Positions 34,963 through 44,792 of a stretch of 64,000 nt of DNA are shown here, in pieces. Every line of letters starts with the position of its first letter. Within the stretch, counting starts at the first letter, position 1. The position numbers were made by a program, and so were the translations under genes. This stretch comes from Aquincola tertiaricarbonis (lineage in GTDB: Bacteria > Pseudomonadota > Gammaproteobacteria > Burkholderiales > Burkholderiaceae_C): the NCBI RefSeq assembly GCF_023573145.1, contig NZ_CP097636.1, positions 62,001-126,000 of the forward strand, given 5' to 3'. Under the pieces are notes generated by a model, which worked only from the letters and a program-made list of their open reading frames with translations, did no database searches and was not told where the DNA came from.

Positions 34963-35214
34963 TCATGCGGCCAGCTTGTCGTTGACGAAGTCCACCAGCG
35001 AGCCGACGGTGGCGAAGGTGCTGCCGTCGATGTCGTCGTCGTCCACGGTGATGCCGAAATGACTTTCCAGTGCGGCGATCAGGGACACCACGGCCATCGA
35101 ATCCAGCTCGGGCAGCGCGCCCAGCAGCGGGGTGGACGCATCGAAGCCCGCGGCCCGGCCTTGCAGCCCCAGCGTTTCGTCCAGCACGCCGAGCAGTTCG
35201 CTCTTCACATCCAT
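34963..35214 (-). CDS. Acyl carrier protein
   Basis: Small acidic carrier protein, 83 aa. The phosphopantetheine site is Ser39 in ALPELDSMAVVSL, and the third helix region has FGITVDDDDIDGSTFATVGSLVDFV. It is too different from fatty-acid AcpP to be that housekeeping protein (AcpP has DSLD and a different helix II), and resembles the ACPs that accompany XrtA acyl-CoA ligases. It heads the long minus-strand series and faces the acyl-CoA ligase across a 151-base divergent region, so the ligase probably loads it. No partner phosphopantetheinyl transferase is in the window. Confidence 0.92.
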   Translation of the reverse strand: MDVKSELLGVLDETLGLQGRAAGFDASTPLLGALPELDSMAVVSLIAALESHFGITVDDDDIDGSTFATVGSLVDFVNDKLAA

Positions 35215-35365
35215 CGGGTTACTCCGGGCTTGATTCAGGGTTCGGGCAGGCCGGCGATTCTAGGAGGCGGCGCTTCCCCCAAACGGGTGGTTTCCGTGGC
35301 GGGCTGCGCACTCCCCTGCGCGGCGCGGCGCCGGTGGCGCCAAAACCGCATGCCATACTTTTTTC

Positions 35366-36954
<1,589 letters not shown>

Positions 36955-36967
<13 letters not shown>

Positions 36968-37962
36968 TAGCCCCGGTACCACTCGACGAAGCGGCGCACG
37001 CCTTCATCCACCGAGGTGGCGGGCGTGAAGCCGGTCCAGGCCTGCAGCTCGGACACGTCGGCATAGGTGGCCGGCACGTCGCCGGGCTGGATGTCGCGCA
37101 GCTGCTTGATCGCCTCGCGGCCGGTGTGGCGCTCGATCGCGGCGATGAAGTCCATCAGCTGCACCGGCTGGTGGTTGCCGATGTTGAACACGCGGTAGGG
37201 CGCGTGGCTGGCGGCCGGGTCGGCCTGGCTGCGGTCATAGGCCGGGTTGGCCGTGGGCACATGGTCCAGCGTGCGCACCACGCCTTCGGCGATGTCGTCG
37301 ATGTAGGTGAAGTCGCGCACCATCTTGCCGTGGTTGAACACCTGGATCGGCTCGCCGGCCAGGATGGCGCGGGTGAACAGGAACAGCGCCATGTCCGGTC
37401 GGCCCCAGGGACCGTACACGGTGAAAAAGCGCAGCCCCGTGGTAGGCAGGTCGAACAGGTGGCTGTAGGTGTGGGCCATCAGCTCGTTGGCCTTCTTGGT
37501 GGCCGCGTACAGGCTCACCGGGTGGTCCACGCCGTGGTGCTCGGAAAACGGCATCTGCGTGTTGCCGCCGTACACGCTGGAGCTGGAGGCATACACCAGG
37601 TGCTGCACGCCGTGGTGGCGGCAGCCTTCCAGGATGTTGGTGAAGCCGACCAGGTTGCTGTCGATGTAGGCATGCGGATCGACCAGCGAGTGCCGCACCC
37701 CGGCCTGCGCCGCCAGGTGCACCACGCGGTCGAACTTTTCCTGCGCGAACAGCGCCGGAATGGCGCTGCGGTCGGCCACGTCCATCTGCTGGAAGCGGAA
37801 ACCCGACTGGCCCTGCAGCAGCGCCAGCCGGTCGTGCTTGAGCTGCGGGTCGTAGTAGGCGTTGAGGTTGTCGATGCCGACGACCTCGTCGCCACGGGCC
37901 AGCAGCAGGCGGGCGACATGGGCGCCGATGAAGCCGGCGGCGCCGGTGAGCAGGATTTTCAT
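36955..37962 (-). CDS. NAD-dependent epimerase, UDP-glucuronate 4-epimerase-like
   Basis: Short-chain dehydrogenase-fold epimerase of 335 aa. The NAD-binding motif is [14 protein letters not shown], the catalytic pair is in YAATKKANE (Tyr-x3-Lys), and [16 protein letters not shown] plus [17 protein letters not shown] match the UDP-glucuronate 4-epimerase (CapI/LspL) group rather than GalE. It would make UDP-galacturonate from the UDP-glucuronate produced by the dehydrogenase at 38,158, with which it shares a divergent region of 195 bases. Reads against the acyl-CoA ligase at its 3' end (13-base overlap). Confidence 0.88.
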
Positions 37963-38041
37963 GATGGAGTGGGCACTAGCAGTTGCCGGCCGGCAGCGAC
38001 CGGAGTGTGTGGATTGTGAGTCAATCCCCTTGTCGAACCCC

Positions 38042-38087
38042 GTACGTTACGTGCAGGAACCACATCCGGACCGGGCACGTACCGTGC
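38042..38087. promoter_or_regulatory. Imperfect inverted repeat in the ugd/epimerase divergent region
   Basis: Two 13-base arms, GTACGTTACGTGC (38,042-38,054) and GCACGTACCGTGC (38,075-38,087), match as inverted repeats at 11 of 13 positions with a 20-base spacer. The inner seven bases (TACGTGC/GCACGTA) match perfectly. The pair lies between the two divergent genes and may be a regulator-binding site for uronate supply. Confidence 0.4.
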
Positions 38088-38157
38088 GTGTCGCACTGCG
38101 CAGGCAGAATCGCCGTAGTGAAAGGGGCCGTTGGCCCGCATCAGGGAGAGCAGAAGC

Positions 38158-39501
38158 ATGAAGATCACCGTCGTCGGTGCCGGTTACGTAGGTCTGGTCA
38201 CGGGCGCATGCCTGGCGGAGATGGGCAACCACGTGGTGTGCCTGGATGTGGACGAGCGCAAGATCGCCATGCTCCAGCGCGGCGAGATTCCCATCCACGA
38301 ACCCGGCCTGGACGCCGTGGTGCAACGCAATGCCGCTGCCGGCCGCCTGCAGTTCACCACCGACGTGGCCTCGGCCGTCGGCCACGGCACGCTGCAATTC
38401 ATCGGCGTCGGCACCCCGCCCGACGAAGACGGCTCGGCCGACCTGCAGTACGTGCTGGCCGCCGCCCGCAACATCGGCCGCCACATGACCGACTACAAGG
38501 TCATCGTCGACAAGAGCACCGTGCCCGTGGGCACCGCCGACAAGGTGCGCGCCGCCGTGCGCGAAGAGCTGGCGGCGCGCGGCCTGAGCATGGATTACGC
38601 GGTGGTCAGCAACCCCGAATTCCTGAAGGAAGGCGCGGCGGTCGACGACTTCATGCGCCCGGACCGCGTGGTCGTCGGCTCCGACGACGAGCGCGCCACG
38701 CTGCTGATGCGCGCCGTCTACGCGCCCTTCATGCGCAACCACGACAAGCTGATCGTGATGGACGTGCGCAGCGCCGAATTCACCAAGTACGCCGCCAACG
38801 CCATGCTGGCCACCCGCATCAGCTTCATGAACGAGCTGGCGCTGCTGGCCGAGCGCGTGGGCGCCGACATCGAACTGGTGCGCAAGGGCATCGGCAGCGA
38901 CCCGCGCATCGGCACGCACTTCCTGTATGCCGGTGCCGGCTACGGCGGCTCCTGCTTCCCGAAGGACGTCAAGGCGCTGATCCACATCGGCGCCGACAAC
39001 GGCGTGCCGCTGCAGGTGCTCAACGCGGTGGAAGCCGCCAACGAGCGCCAGAAGCATGTGCTGGTCGAGCGTGTGGTCGCCCGCTTCGGTGAAGACCTGA
39101 CCGGCCGCACGCTGGCGGTGTGGGGCCTGGCCTTCAAGCCCAACACCGACGACATGCGCGAGGCGCCCAGCCGCGTGGTGATCGCCGAGCTGGTCAAGCG
39201 CGGCGCCAAGATCCGCGCCTACGACCCGGTGGCCATGCACGAGGCCCAGCGCGTGCTGGAAGGCGTGCCGGGCGTCACCTTCGTCACCGGCCAGCAGGCC
39301 GCGCTGGAAGGCGCCGATGCGCTGCTGATCGTCACGGAGTGGAAGGAATTCCGTAACCCCGACTTCGAGTTCATCAAGGCCACGCTGAAGCAGCCGGTGG
39401 TCTTCGACGGCCGCAACCTCTACGAGCCGGCGCTGATGAAGGCCTTCGGCATCGAGTACCTGGCGATCGGCCGCGCCGCGGCGCTGCCGTCCGACGCCTG
39501 A
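38158..39501 (+). CDS. ugd: UDP-glucose 6-dehydrogenase
   Basis: NAD-dependent oxidation of UDP-glucose to UDP-glucuronate. The Rossmann start [38 protein letters not shown], and catalytic Cys266 in [14 protein letters not shown] are standard for Ugd. The sequence AGGGAGAG gives a good ribosome site before ATG 38,158. 447 aa, full length. It pairs functionally with the epimerase on the other strand and precedes the PLP decarboxylase by 25 bases. This is the second sugar-nucleotide dehydrogenase of the locus; the other (14,758) is AlgD-like. Confidence 0.94.
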   Translation: MKITVVGAGYVGLVTGACLAEMGNHVVCLDVDERKIAMLQRGEIPIHEPGLDAVVQRNAAAGRLQFTTDVASAVGHGTLQFIGVGTPPDEDGSADLQYVLAAARNIGRHMTDYKVIVDKSTVPVGTADKVRAAVREELAARGLSMDYAVVSNPEFLKEGAAVDDFMRPDRVVVGSDDERATLLMRAVYAPFMRNHDKLIVMDVRSAEFTKYAANAMLATRISFMNELALLAERVGADIELVRKGIGSDPRIGTHFLYAGAGYGGSCFPKDVKALIHIGADNGVPLQVLNAVEAANERQKHVLVERVVARFGEDLTGRTLAVWGLAFKPNTDDMREAPSRVVIAELVKRGAKIRAYDPVAMHEAQRVLEGVPGVTFVTGQQAALEGADALLIVTEWKEFRNPDFEFIKATLKQPVVFDGRNLYEPALMKAFGIEYLAIGRAAALPSDA

Positions 39502-39526
39502 GCCCCGCTATTTCTTCGCAGTACGC

Positions 39527-40786
39527 ATGACCGACACCGCCTCGCCCCCGCCAGCGCGCCGCCTGCCCGAGCACGCGCCCATGCAGCAGTTCGCGGTGCA
39601 GGAGGGCGAGCTGGTGATCGGCGGCGAGCGGCTGTCGGTGCTGGCCGAGCGTGTCGGCCAGACGCCCTTCTACGCCTACGACCGCGGCGCGCTGCGCCAG
39701 CGCGTGGCCGAGCTGCGGCAGGCGCTGCCGCGGCAGGTCAAGCTGCACTATGCGATGAAGGCCAACCCGATGCCGGCGGTGGTGGGCTTCATGGCCGGCC
39801 TGGTCGACGGCATCGACGTGGCGTCGGCCGGCGAGCTGAAGGTGGCGCTGGACGCGGGCGCCGACCCGGCGGAGGTGAGCTTTGCCGGGCCCGGCAAGAC
39901 CGAGGCCGAACTGCGCCGGGCGGTGGCTTCGCGGGTGCTCATCAACCTGGAATCGGCGCGCGAGGTGCAGCTGCTGGCCGGCATCACCCAGCGCCTGGGC
40001 CTGCCGGCGCGGGTGGCGGTGCGCGTGAACCCCGACTTCGAGCTCAAGGGCTCGGGCATGAAGATGGGCGGCGGGCCCAAGCAGTTCGGCGTCGATGTCG
40101 AGCAACTGCCCGCGCTGATGGCCGAGATCCGCGCGGCCGGCCTGGGCTTCGAAGGCTTTCACCTCTTCGCCGGCTCGCAGAACCTGCGGGCCGAATCGAT
40201 CTGCGACGCGCAGCAGCAGTCCTACGCGCTGGCGCTGCGGCTGGCCGAGATCGCGCCGGCGCCGGTGCAGTTCCTCAACCTGGGCGGTGGCTTCGGCATT
40301 CCGTACTTTCCGGGTGAGCAGCGGCTGGACCTGGCGCCGATCGGCGAGAACCTGGCCGGCCTGGTCGAGCGCGCCGCGCGCGAGCTGCCGCAGGCCTCGC
40401 TGGTGATCGAGCTGGGCCGCTACCTGGTGGGCGAAGCCGGCGTCTACGTGGCGCGGGTGCTGGACCGCAAGGTCTCGCGCGGCCAGGTGTTCCTGGTGAC
40501 CGACGGTGGCCTGCACCATCACCTGTCGGCCTCGGGCAACTTCGGCCAGGTGGTGCGCAAAAACTACCCGGTCACCATCGGCAATCGGCTGGGCGAAGAG
40601 GCGCGTGAGGCGGCTTCGGTCGTCGGCCCGCTGTGCACGCCGCTGGACCTGCTGGCCGACCGCATGCAGCTGCCGGTGGCGCGTGAAGGCGACCTGGCGG
40701 TGGTGTTCCAGTCAGGCGCCTATGGCGCCAGCGCCAGCCCGCAGAACTTCCTGGGGCATCCGGGCTGCGTGGAAGTGCTGGTCTGA
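39527..40786 (+). CDS. XrtA-associated PLP-dependent decarboxylase (TIGR03099-like, DAP/Orn decarboxylase family)
   Basis: Fold-type III PLP enzyme, 419 aa, alanine-racemase-like barrel plus C-terminal sheet domain. The PLP lysine is Lys78 in LHYAMKANPMPAVV; EGFHLFAGSQNL and NLGGGFGIPYFPGEQRLDL follow, and VFQSGAYGASASPQNFLGH ends the protein, as in diaminopimelate decarboxylase. In exosortase A loci a family member always travels with the acyl-CoA ligase and ACP. It presumably makes an amine from an amino acid, possibly on the carrier. The substrate is not established. Immediately followed by a hairpin that overlaps the RlmJ stop. Confidence 0.88.
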   Translation: MTDTASPPPARRLPEHAPMQQFAVQEGELVIGGERLSVLAERVGQTPFYAYDRGALRQRVAELRQALPRQVKLHYAMKANPMPAVVGFMAGLVDGIDVASAGELKVALDAGADPAEVSFAGPGKTEAELRRAVASRVLINLESAREVQLLAGITQRLGLPARVAVRVNPDFELKGSGMKMGGGPKQFGVDVEQLPALMAEIRAAGLGFEGFHLFAGSQNLRAESICDAQQQSYALALRLAEIAPAPVQFLNLGGGFGIPYFPGEQRLDLAPIGENLAGLVERAARELPQASLVIELGRYLVGEAGVYVARVLDRKVSRGQVFLVTDGGLHHHLSASGNFGQVVRKNYPVTIGNRLGEEAREAASVVGPLCTPLDLLADRMQLPVAREGDLAVVFQSGAYGASASPQNFLGHPGCVEVLV

Positions 40787-40789
40787 ATC

Positions 40790-40808
40790 CGCGGCTGGAT
40801 CAGCCGCG
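40790..40808. terminator. Hairpin between convergent decarboxylase and rlmJ genes
   Basis: Inverted repeat with 8-base-pair arms (CGCGGCTG and CAGCCGCG) and a 3-base loop GAT. It lies between the two convergent genes and includes the stop codon of rlmJ at 40,800-40,802. There is no strong T run on either strand, so it may slow or stop transcription only in part. Confidence 0.5.
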
Positions 40809-41657
40809 CCCCAGATCCTGTTCCAGCGTGAAGCGAGCGCCCTCGTACTGACCCAGCAGTTCGGTCAGCAGCGGCATCAGCGCGGCCAGCGTGTCGTGCA
40901 GAACGAAGGGCGGGTTGATCACGAACATGCCGCTGCCGTGCAGGCCGAAGCCATCCCCTTCGCCGCGGTGCACGTGCAGCGTGACGTGCAGCCAGCCCTT
41001 GGGCGCCTCCTTGGCGGCGCCCATCAGCCGCTTGGGCAGCTGCGCCGCCTCCACGATCTGCACCTGCGGGTACCACACCATCACCGTGCCCTGGGCAAAG
41101 CGGCTCAGGCATTCACGCACCGCGCCCACCACCTTGGCGTAGTCGGTCTTCAGCTCGTAGGAGGGGTCGATCAGCACCGCGCCGCGGCGCGACGGCGGCG
41201 GCAGCTCCTTCTGCAGGCCGGCAAAGCCATCGCTCATCAACACCTTGGTGTGCGGGCGCTGGCCGAGGAAGCTCTCGAGGATGCGGTTGTCGGTGGGGTG
41301 CAGTTCGTACAGGCTCAGCCGGTCGGTCGGGCGCAGCAGCATCTGCGCCAGGCCGGGTGAGCCGGGGTACTGCTCGAGCGCCCCGCCGCCGTTGAACTGC
41401 TTGACCAGCGCCACGTAGTCGGCCAGCGCTGCCGGCAGGTCGGGGTGGTCCCACAGCCGGCCGATGCCGGATTCGAATTCGCCGCGCTTTTGCGCATAGC
41501 GCCCGGCCAGCGAGTAGCCGCCGGCGCCGGCATGCGTGTCGACCAGGGTGTAGGGCTTGTCCTTTTCGCCCATGTAGCGAAGCACCTGGGCGAGCACCAG
41601 GTGCTTGAGGACGTCGGCATGGTTGCCGGCGTGGAAGGCGTGTCGGTAGGCGAGCAT
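40800..41657 (-). CDS. rlmJ: 23S rRNA (adenine2030-N6)-methyltransferase
   Basis: RlmJ methylates A2030 of 23S rRNA. The N-terminus MLAYRHAFHAGNHADVLKHLVL is diagnostic for the family, as is TLVDTHAGAGGYSL for SAM binding and VLIDPSYELKTDYAKVV for the DPPY-like catalytic motif (here DPSY). The start is ATG 41,657; the nine extra codons upstream are not family-like. 285 aa, normal length. The gene runs toward the decarboxylase gene, marking the end of the polysaccharide locus. Confidence 0.94.
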   Translation of the reverse strand: MLAYRHAFHAGNHADVLKHLVLAQVLRYMGEKDKPYTLVDTHAGAGGYSLAGRYAQKRGEFESGIGRLWDHPDLPAALADYVALVKQFNGGGALEQYPGSPGLAQMLLRPTDRLSLYELHPTDNRILESFLGQRPHTKVLMSDGFAGLQKELPPPSRRGAVLIDPSYELKTDYAKVVGAVRECLSRFAQGTVMVWYPQVQIVEAAQLPKRLMGAAKEAPKGWLHVTLHVHRGEGDGFGLHGSGMFVINPPFVLHDTLAALMPLLTELLGQYEGARFTLEQDLGRG

Positions 41658-41761
41658 GCGTGCACTGTAACTAGCATGGATCACCCTGGGGCGTCCGCTG
41701 CAAGGTTGAGGCGGATTGCGTAGGCTCCGGGGGTTTTCCCTTTACAGCGAGAAGTTCAACC

Positions 41762-42859
41762 ATGCCCACCCTGTTCGACCCGATCCGCATCGGCGACATC
41801 GAGCTCGCCAACCGCGTCGTGATGGCACCGCTGACCCGCAACCGTGCCACCGGCCAGCTGCCCAACGACCTGACGGTGGCGTACTACGCCCAGCGCGCCA
41901 ATCCGATGACCGGCTTCGGCCTGATCATCACCGAGGCCACGCAGATCATGCCGGAGGGCCAGGGCTACCTCGACACCCCGGGCATCCACAGCCCCGAGCA
42001 GGTGGCGGCCTGGCGCAAGGTCACCACCGCCGTGCACGCCCAGGGCGGCCGCATCGTGGTGCAGCTGTGGCATGTGGGCCGCATCTCGCACACCTCGCTG
42101 CTGCCCGGCGGCCAGGCGCCGGTGTCTTCCACCAACCGCGTGGCCAAGGGCAAGACCTACACCGCCAAGGGCTTCGAGGACGTGTCGCCGCCGCGTGCGC
42201 TGCGCACCGACGAAATCCCGGGCATCGTGCAGGCCTACCGCCATGCGGCCCGCTGCGCCATCGACGCCGGCTTCGACGGCGTGGAAGTGCATGCGGCCAA
42301 CGGCTACCTGATCGAGCAGTTCCTGCGCGACAGCATCAACGACCGCACGGATGAATACGGCGGCTCCATCGCCAACCGCGCCCGCTTCCTGGTGGAAGTG
42401 GTCAAGGCCGTGACCGACGAGATCGGCGGTGGCCGCACCGGCATCCGGCTGTCGCCCGTCACCCCGGTGAACGACGCCGGCCAGGACAGCGACCCGCAGG
42501 CGCTGTTCAATCACGTCGTCGAACAGATCGCGCCGATGCACCTGGCCTACATCCACGTCATCGAAGGCCAGACCGGCGGCGACCGCGAGGTGGCCCCGTT
42601 CGACTACCAGGCCCTGCGCCAGCGCTTCCCCGGCGCCTGGATGGTGAACAACGGCTACGATCGGCAGATGGCGCTGGATGCGGTGGCCAACGGCAAGGGC
42701 GAGCTCGTCGCCTTCGGCAAGCCGGCCATCGCCAACCCCGACCTCACGCGCCGCCTGCACCAGAACGCTCCCTTGAACCAGCCCGACCAGAAGACGATGT
42801 ACGGCGGTGGCGCCCACGGCTACACCGACTACCCGACCCTGGACGCGCAGCCCGCCTGA
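41762..42859 (+). CDS. nemA: Old Yellow Enzyme family alkene reductase (N-ethylmaleimide reductase-like)
   Basis: FMN-dependent ene-reductase, TIM barrel, 365 aa. It begins LFDPIRIGDIELANRVVMAPLTRNRA, and VEVHAANGYLIEQFLRDSINDRTDEYGGSIANRARF contains the conserved substrate/FMN segment. It would reduce electrophilic alkenes or nitro compounds for detoxification with NADPH. A 104-base region separates it from rlmJ on the other strand. The following transporter gene is 37 bases away. Assignment of the symbol is by family likeness; close paralogues exist. Confidence 0.88.
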   Translation: MPTLFDPIRIGDIELANRVVMAPLTRNRATGQLPNDLTVAYYAQRANPMTGFGLIITEATQIMPEGQGYLDTPGIHSPEQVAAWRKVTTAVHAQGGRIVVQLWHVGRISHTSLLPGGQAPVSSTNRVAKGKTYTAKGFEDVSPPRALRTDEIPGIVQAYRHAARCAIDAGFDGVEVHAANGYLIEQFLRDSINDRTDEYGGSIANRARFLVEVVKAVTDEIGGGRTGIRLSPVTPVNDAGQDSDPQALFNHVVEQIAPMHLAYIHVIEGQTGGDREVAPFDYQALRQRFPGAWMVNNGYDRQMALDAVANGKGELVAFGKPAIANPDLTRRLHQNAPLNQPDQKTMYGGGAHGYTDYPTLDAQPA

Positions 42860-42896
42860 TGCCGATGGCCCAAGCTCGGCAAGCTCGGCAAGCGCG

Positions 42897-43961
42897 GTGA
42901 CGCGCCGCCCCGACAGCCGTTGGCTGCTGCGGGTGGCGGGCACGCTGGTGCTGGCCCTGCTGGCCGCCCTGGCCTGTGAGCAGCTGGGCACGCCGCTGCC
43001 CTGGATGATCGGTCCGCTGCTGGTCACCGCGCTGGGCTGCGTGGCCGGCCTGCCGCTGGCCGCCGCCGGGCCGCTGCGCAATGCCGGCCAGTGGGCCATC
43101 GGCACCTCGCTGGGCCTGTATTTCTCGCCCCAGGTGCTGGCCCTGCTGGGGCCGCTGGCGCCCGCGCTGGTGGCCGGCATCGCCTGGGCGCTGCTCATCG
43201 GCGGCTTGTTCGCGGCCGCGCTGCGCCGCGCGCTGCCGGGTGTCGACCCGGCGACGGCGCATTTCGCGGCCGCCATTGGCGGTGCTTCCGAGATGGCGGT
43301 GCTGGCCGAGCGCCACGGCGGCCGGGTCGACCTGGTGGCCGCTGCCCACTCGCTGCGGGTGTTGCTGGTGGTGCTCATCATTCCCTTCGGCTACCAGGCG
43401 GCCGGGCTGCACGGGCTGGATGCCACGCCGCTGGCCGTGCGGGCGGTGCAGCCGGCCGGGCTGGCCCTGCTGGCGGCGGCCACCGCGGCCGGCAGCCTGC
43501 TGGTGTGGCGGCTGGGCCTGCCCAACCCCTGGGTGCTGGGCTCGCTGGCGGTGTCGGCGGCGCTCAGCGGTGCGGGCGTGGAGCTGTCGGCGTTGCCCGG
43601 CTGGGTGAGCCATGCCGGCCAGTTGTTCATCGGCGTGGCGCTGGGCTCACGCTTCAATCGCCGCTTCGTGCACACGGCGCCGCGCTGGCTGGCGGCGGTG
43701 GCCATCGGCACGCTGGCGATGATCGCCGCCTCCGGCGTCTTCGCCTGGCTGCTGGCGCAGCTGATCGGCCTGCACTGGGCCACCGTGCTGCTGGGCACCT
43801 CGCCCGGCGGCATCGCCGAGATGTGCATCACCGCCAAGGTGCTGCAACTGGGCGTGCCGGTGGTCACCGCCTTCCACGTGGTGCGCTACGTGGCGGTGCT
43901 GCTGCTCACCGGGCCGATGTTCCGGCGACGGCAGCAGCGGCTGGCCGGCGTGGGTGCCTAG
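42897..43961 (+). CDS. AbrB/AmoA-like membrane protein (putative transporter)
   Basis: Inner-membrane protein of the AbrB family (two repeated units of about 150 residues, each with 4-5 helices; not the transition-state regulator). The repeats are visible as TPLPWMIGPLLVTALGC with NAGQWAIGTSLGLYFSPQ in the first half and NPWVLGSLAVSAAL with HAGQLFIGVALGSRFNRRF in the second, and the TSPGGIAEMCITAKVL segment is typical. GTG 42,897 is taken as start because the first helix follows after about 12 residues; further upstream the frame has no family match. Substrate unknown. Confidence 0.8.
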   Translation: MTRRPDSRWLLRVAGTLVLALLAALACEQLGTPLPWMIGPLLVTALGCVAGLPLAAAGPLRNAGQWAIGTSLGLYFSPQVLALLGPLAPALVAGIAWALLIGGLFAAALRRALPGVDPATAHFAAAIGGASEMAVLAERHGGRVDLVAAAHSLRVLLVVLIIPFGYQAAGLHGLDATPLAVRAVQPAGLALLAAATAAGSLLVWRLGLPNPWVLGSLAVSAALSGAGVELSALPGWVSHAGQLFIGVALGSRFNRRFVHTAPRWLAAVAIGTLAMIAASGVFAWLLAQLIGLHWATVLLGTSPGGIAEMCITAKVLQLGVPVVTAFHVVRYVAVLLLTGPMFRRRQQRLAGVGA

Positions 43962-44545
43962 CGCGGCTGTGCCGGCCGCCGGGCGCGGAACAGCTCGGCG
44001 ATCGACACCTCCCGCGGGCCGGGCAGCACGCTGAAGGCATCGCCCGCGGCGATGTTCCCCGGGCGGTGCACCGCCAGGTAAAAGCCGCAGAAGCCCGACT
44101 GCCACATCATCTTGCCGGCTTGCGGGAAGCCCAGCGCCGCGTTCAGCTTGCCGCAGGGGTAGCGCGGTTCGCTCACCACCAGCGTGCAGCCCGGAAACTC
44201 CAGCCGGTCGCCCATCCATACCTGGGTTTCAAGCAAGCCGCGCAGCGTCAGGTTCTCGCCCAGCAGGCCGGGCGGCGGCGCTTCGTCCCACAGGCCCGCC
44301 CGGGCCTGCGCGCGCACCGTCTGCCAGAAGGGGTAGTGCTCGGCCGGGTAGGCGTAAACCGCCTTGGCCAGGCCGCCGTGCACCGTCAGGTCGGCCTGTT
44401 CGTCGCCCGCCAGGCCCGCCTCGGTGACCGGCACCGGCCCGTCCACCGGCACCTTGCGAAAGCCGCTGGCCACCGGTCGGCCGCCCACCAGCAGCGGTTG
44501 GACGCGGCCGACGTTGACGGCTTGAGCGGTTCCAGACGGTTGCAT
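43958..44545 (-). CDS. MOSC domain protein (YiiM-like)
   Basis: MOSC (molybdenum cofactor sulfurase C-terminal) domain protein, 195 aa. It has VPVTEAGLAGDEQADLTVHGG near residue 40, AVYAYPAEHYPFW, GENLTLRGLLETQVWMGD and EPRYPCGKLNAAL with the conserved cysteine near residue 125. Members bind or move sulfur/molybdenum species; YiiM reduces N-hydroxylated compounds. Start ATG 44,545 is preferred over 44,566. Its stop codon overlaps the 3' end of the AbrB-type gene by 4 bases (convergent). Confidence 0.85.
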   Translation of the reverse strand: MQPSGTAQAVNVGRVQPLLVGGRPVASGFRKVPVDGPVPVTEAGLAGDEQADLTVHGGLAKAVYAYPAEHYPFWQTVRAQARAGLWDEAPPPGLLGENLTLRGLLETQVWMGDRLEFPGCTLVVSEPRYPCGKLNAALGFPQAGKMMWQSGFCGFYLAVHRPGNIAAGDAFSVLPGPREVSIAELFRARRPAQPR

Positions 44546-44650
44546 ATGTCTATGACGGTTGTGCATAACCTCCCGCAGGTGGGTGGTTACGGCAGGATTA
44601 CACTCGAATTGAAATGCCTAGAGAGGCCACGGCGCGATCCGCCGTACCTC

Positions 44651-44687
44651 GATGAAACTTCCTGCCGCCATGGCGGCTCTTTTCATC
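44651..44687. promoter_or_regulatory. Two-part dyad upstream of pckG
   Basis: An inverted repeat of about 37 bases: outer arms GATGAAA (44,651-44,657) and TTTCATC (44,681-44,687), inner arms GCCGCCA and TGGCGGC meeting in the centre (44,664-44,677). It lies about 105 bases before the ATG of the PEP carboxykinase gene. It could be an operator or an RNA hairpin in the 5' leader. No T run follows, so it is not an obvious terminator. Confidence 0.5.
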
Positions 44688-44792
44688 TGGCAATGCATTC
44701 ACGCCGCGGCATGCGGCGAGCCCCGAGCGCCTGATCCGGCAGTCCGAGGCTGGCCACATCCCGTTTTTTTGCAATCGACGATTGGAGTAGCC

